From Shimia sp. SK013 (GTDB taxonomy: Bacteria > Pseudomonadota > Alphaproteobacteria > Rhodobacterales > Rhodobacteraceae), in contig NZ_LAJH01000012.1 in NCBI RefSeq assembly GCF_001292625.1, positions 434,001 through 498,000 of the forward strand: a stretch of DNA of 64,000 bases, written 5' to 3'. Under the pieces are notes generated by a model that saw only the letters and a list, made by a program, of their open reading frames with translations, ran no database searches and was not told the DNA's origin. Position 1 is the stretch's first letter. Every line of letters starts with the position of its first letter. Position numbers and translations under genes: made by a program. Of the stretch, positions 61,400 to 64,000 are shown piece by piece.

Positions 61400-61923
61400 T
61401 GCAATCTCCGTTACTCCTATCCGTTCAGCATTACTCGGTTCAGCCGCTTGTCTCCATCGATATTGTTTCGGCCCCGATTGAAGCTGACATTCGATGTGAA
61501 CCAACATAGGTCCGTTTCGTCCCGCTCAGCCGTCATCTGGCCAAACCAATGCTGCGCAGGTTGTTGAACGGTCGGTCCGGGGAAACTGCAACCCGACGCG
61601 GACCAGGCAATTTATCACCGAATTGCCGCACCGCCTTTGATGTCCTCGGAACCCGAACGACTGCCGCTGCGCCAACGTCAAATTGCGTCAATGCGCAAAA
61701 AACGGGATTGTCAAAGTCACGCGCACGGCCCACAGGAGACATTCAACAGACAGTCCGTCTCCGCGCTGCAGCGTCCCCGAACAGGCCGTTCATTCATCGT
61801 AGAGCATACTCACCTACGCGATGACCGGGACTTAAGCCAAGCCAACGCTACCGTGTCTGGGCGGTTCAGGTGCGGGCGCTGTGAGCGTCTCAAACATGTG
61901 CCGCTTAAGCTTTCCGGTTCGCG
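61400..61923. other. 524-base interval without a recognisable gene
   Basis: Short open frames occur on both strands (the longest a 69-codon minus frame at 61533-61742), but none shows a ribosome site, a signal peptide or family pattern. No stem-loop with T tract was seen. It may hold the upstream promoter of the 213-residue protein gene and degraded sequence. Confidence 0.5.
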
Positions 61924-62391
61924 TCAAGCTGGCTGTTCGGCAGGAGCCACAAACGTCATGCCAACTTTCTCAGCGACGGACAACACTGACGGAATATCCG
62001 GCTCACTGGGTTGCGGCAGTTCGGTTTGGCCCTCGGGAAGGGGATGTCCGATTTCGGTGAAAAACTTGTCGTGCATGTGTCCGGGCGCGTTGATGATCAA
62101 GAGGCGGGCCGGCTTGTTTCCGACAGCCTGGAAAGCGTGAACGGCCCCATCGGGAATTGCAACGTGATCGCCTGAGCAAGCCAGGACTTCTTTGCCATCG
62201 ATCATGAAACCAATCTGCCCATCGATGACATAGAACGACTCCGTCTCGCCTGCGTGGTGATTGGGGGGCGCACCGGCTCCAACCGGGACAAGGCATTCGA
62301 CAAAGCAGAACTTGTCCATCGTCTCGGACGGAAAAGCATGGAACTTCATGAGTATGTTTAGAACATTATAGGTACGCGGGCGATTCAGCAT
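61924..62391 (-). CDS. cupin domain protein
   Basis: A 155-residue protein with one cupin_2 barrel: HHAGETESFYVIDGQIGFMIDGKEVLACSGDHVAIPDGAVHAFQAVGNKPARLLIINAPG. The His of PNHHAGETE, the Glu and the His of GAVHAFQ are the expected metal ligands. The reaction cannot be assigned; single-domain cupins include isomerases, dioxygenases and sensors. AAGGAGG gives a strong ribosome site before ATG 62391. It is divergent from a LysR gene that probably controls it. Confidence 0.88.
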   Translation of the reverse strand: MLNRPRTYNVLNILMKFHAFPSETMDKFCFVECLVPVGAGAPPNHHAGETESFYVIDGQIGFMIDGKEVLACSGDHVAIPDGAVHAFQAVGNKPARLLIINAPGHMHDKFFTEIGHPLPEGQTELPQPSEPDIPSVLSVAEKVGMTFVAPAEQPA

Positions 62392-62464
62392 TTTGGGCCT
62401 CCTTGGGCTGATTGTTGGAACTGATTTAAGGCTACTCGCGTCAAATTAATCTGTTAAATCGATA

Positions 62465-62482
62465 GATTGTATAATATCAATC
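62465..62482. promoter_or_regulatory. inverted repeat in the cupin/LysR divergent region
   Basis: GATTG-TATAATAT-CAATC at 62465-62482 has LysR-box form (T-N11-A) and contains a TATAAT sequence on the plus strand. It lies just before the LysR ATG at 62486 and about 75-90 bases upstream of the cupin gene. Confidence 0.5.
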
Positions 62483-62485
62483 GGT

Positions 62486-63421
62486 ATGGGGAATTTATCC
62501 AGTTTCGATCTGAATCTTCTGCGTGTGCTCGATGCGCTGCTGATTGAGCATTCAACCGTTAGGGCCGGCGCGCGTTTGGGCCTGTCCCAGCCAGCCGTAT
62601 CCGGAGCGCTAAAGAGGCTTCGCCTGTCTCTCGGCGACGAGTTGTTCTTTCGGAGCGGACAGAAACTCGAAGCGACAGAGTTCGCCCTCTCACTTAAAGA
62701 ACCCCTCCAAGACATTCTAAGCCGCGTCGAAGCGCTGATCCACGCACAGGATGCGTTCGACCCCGCGACCGCAGAACACAGTTTTCGGATTTCAGGCAGC
62801 GACTTCTTTGCCGAAATGCTCCTGCCAGCATTGGCCGAATATTTGACAGCACATGCTCCTTCGCTGCGCGTTCACCTTGTTGACCTTGTGCCAGACGATC
62901 GTGTGGGCACATTGGAAAACCACGACGTGGATTTTGCTTTGCTCCCTGAAACACCGTTGCCCGACTGGGCAGAAGGCCAACCTGTATTCAGCTCTTCCTT
63001 CTCTGTCATTGCCAGGAAGGCGCATCCAAGGACAACAGAGCTTGCGCTTGCACCAGGCGATGTCATGCCGCTCGACCTCTTCTGTGACTTAGGGCATGTC
63101 CTGTTTTCAACCGAAGGCAATCCTAAAGGCCTTGGGGATGAGGCCCTTGCGAGGATCGGGCGCGAACGTAGTGTGGCAATGACCCTGCCAGTTTTCTCTG
63201 GAGTGTACCGCGCCGTCGCCGGTTCGGACCTCATCGCCTTGCTTCCATCCGCGTTGGCACATCGCATAGCACAATCAGCAAATCTGAATGTGTTTGAGCC
63301 CCCGATCCCTGTGGATCCGGCCCGCTTGGTTCTGATTTGGCACCGGCGGTTTTCTGAGAGTCCGCCACACCTATGGTTGAGAAGCCGGATAGCAGAGTTG
63401 TTGCTCCCTTTAAATGTTTGA
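62486..63421 (+). CDS. LysR family transcriptional regulator (NodD-like branch)
   Basis: A 311-residue LysR protein starting MGNLSSFDLNLLRVLDALLIEHSTVRAGARLGLSQPAVSGALKRLRLSLGDELFFR. This opening, with FDLNLLRVLDAL, is typical of the NodD/NocR branch. The effector domain contains VDFALLPETPLPDWAEGQPVFSSSFSVIARKAHP. It faces the cupin gene across 94 bases, its probable target, with an inverted repeat in between. If the TATAAT at 62470 is its promoter, its leader is very short. Confidence 0.88.
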   Translation: MGNLSSFDLNLLRVLDALLIEHSTVRAGARLGLSQPAVSGALKRLRLSLGDELFFRSGQKLEATEFALSLKEPLQDILSRVEALIHAQDAFDPATAEHSFRISGSDFFAEMLLPALAEYLTAHAPSLRVHLVDLVPDDRVGTLENHDVDFALLPETPLPDWAEGQPVFSSSFSVIARKAHPRTTELALAPGDVMPLDLFCDLGHVLFSTEGNPKGLGDEALARIGRERSVAMTLPVFSGVYRAVAGSDLIALLPSALAHRIAQSANLNVFEPPIPVDPARLVLIWHRRFSESPPHLWLRSRIAELLLPLNV

Positions 63422-64000
63422 AGAAAGTGATTTTAGCAGAGGGATCGAGTGTCGATTTAGGCCCAAAGCAGCCATTCGCGGGCTTCAGTTTCGCTGCGCT
63501 GCGGCTCCTACAGAGCTATAGTTCAAAAGCCTCGCTTTGTTTTCGATCATCCAAGGTTGGGCAAGACGTTGCCAGACCACTTTTTGAGGTTTGTGGTGCA
63601 ATCTCGGAACAAGATAAGTCAAATCGCTCGCGAGGCTTCGCATGAGTTCAGAGTGCGCGCGACTATCGACTCTTGAATCATTTCTGGCACAATCTTTTTC
63701 CGGGGCTTCGGCCGGCACAATCAAGCAACAGGTTTGGGATTCAGAGTCTGCCGAAATTAAGCGAGTATGTAGGTCATCTGGTTGGTTTGATTATGTGGCG
63801 TTTCCTCTGTAGCGGCGCCGCGTGGCGTTGAGCTTTCGATCAACGCCTCTGAGATGCGGTGCAAGCCTGGCGCAGCGATTGCTAAGGTCGCAAGTCCGAG
63901 CGTCCGGCCGCTGTAATGCCTGTAGCTTCCAGCCCTGCGCAATTTCTTGCGCAAGGGCGGGCCGAGTGTGTTGAATGGCAGAGTGGCTTATAGGCGCACA
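63422..64000. other. 579-base interval without a recognisable gene
   Basis: No ORF here shows a family pattern or ribosome site. The longest frames are 79 codons (minus, 63485-63724) and 65 codons (minus, 63757-63954). The 14-base inverted match to 60130-60143 lies at 63465-63478. It may contain degraded genes; no terminal repeats or transposase remains were recognised. Confidence 0.5.

Noticed and set aside
63757-63954. 65-codon minus-strand frame near the right edge
   Set aside because: No ribosome site, no recognisable domain and amino acid content not convincing; could be a remnant but cannot be supported.
1-64000. CRISPR array, tRNA genes, prophage or intact insertion sequence
   Set aside because: No regularly spaced direct repeats, tRNA cloverleaf arms, phage structural genes or transposase with terminal repeats were recognised.

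Overview
The window reads as a stretch of a Roseobacter-group (Rhodobacteraceae, Alphaproteobacteria) chromosome. The signs are moderately high GC, the ethylmalonyl-CoA pathway genes meaA and ccr, a SAM-II riboswitch before metZ, an Irr-type iron box, a Pho box before phoX, and an order of housekeeping genes (lppC-glnD-murJ-trpS, coaBC-dut-moeB, ftsY-yciB, gatCA) familiar from that group. Genus and species are inference and cannot be fixed from this sequence alone.

Layout. 1-3.4 kb: ethylmalonyl-CoA mutase (cut by the window edge), an acyltransferase and crotonyl-CoA carboxylase/reductase, with the same operator-like sequence before meaA and ccr. 3.4-9.4 kb: a DUF1254-type secreted protein, a RecD-like helicase, an SDR, a small protein, and a TauE/SafE exporter with its partner. 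9.5-14.7 kb: a complete BMP-type ABC importer operon with an extra NTF2-like gene and an internal hairpin. 14.8-18.4 kb: rimI, tsaB, a GFA protein, nfuA behind an Irr box, a Usp protein and ilvE. 18.5-22.8 kb: phoX behind a Pho box, a VOC enzyme, and a BCCT carrier coupled to a 30-residue membrane peptide. 22.9-30.8 kb: trpS, an apparently inactive rhomboid, an HdeD-like protein, murJ, glnD and lppC. 30.9-42.8 kb: rsmI, yraN, gshB, comM/yifB, a GST with an extra Cys-rich tail, cobU with a histidine phosphatase, a ChaN-like protein, coaBC, dut, a membrane-anchored MoeB and an M3 peptidase. 42.9-54.1 kb: yciB, an EamA carrier, ftsY, a YhhN protein, an SDR/LysR pair, the RNase P RNA gene, ampD, a lipoprotein, gatA, gatC, a GST and an alpha/beta hydrolase. 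54.2-60 kb: metZ under SAM-II control, folE2, trkH and a ThDP decarboxylase. 60-64 kb: a sparser, more accessory stretch with two secreted proteins, a cupin/LysR pair and two gene-free intervals.

How the parts fit. Most of the window is core metabolism: C2 assimilation, cofactor synthesis (coaBC, gshB, folE2, cobU), translation (trpS, gatCA, tsaB, rimI, rsmI, rnpB) and envelope biogenesis (murJ, lppC, ampD, ftsY). The most informative unexplained signals lie between genes: paired operators in the ethylmalonyl-CoA locus, an Irr box at nfuA, a three-repeat Pho box at phoX, a SAM-II aptamer followed by an intrinsic terminator, an rnpB promoter whose -10 overlaps the ampD stop codon, and a two-copy structured repeat whose stems covary. 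No CRISPR array, intact insertion sequence, prophage, tRNA or rRNA gene was seen.
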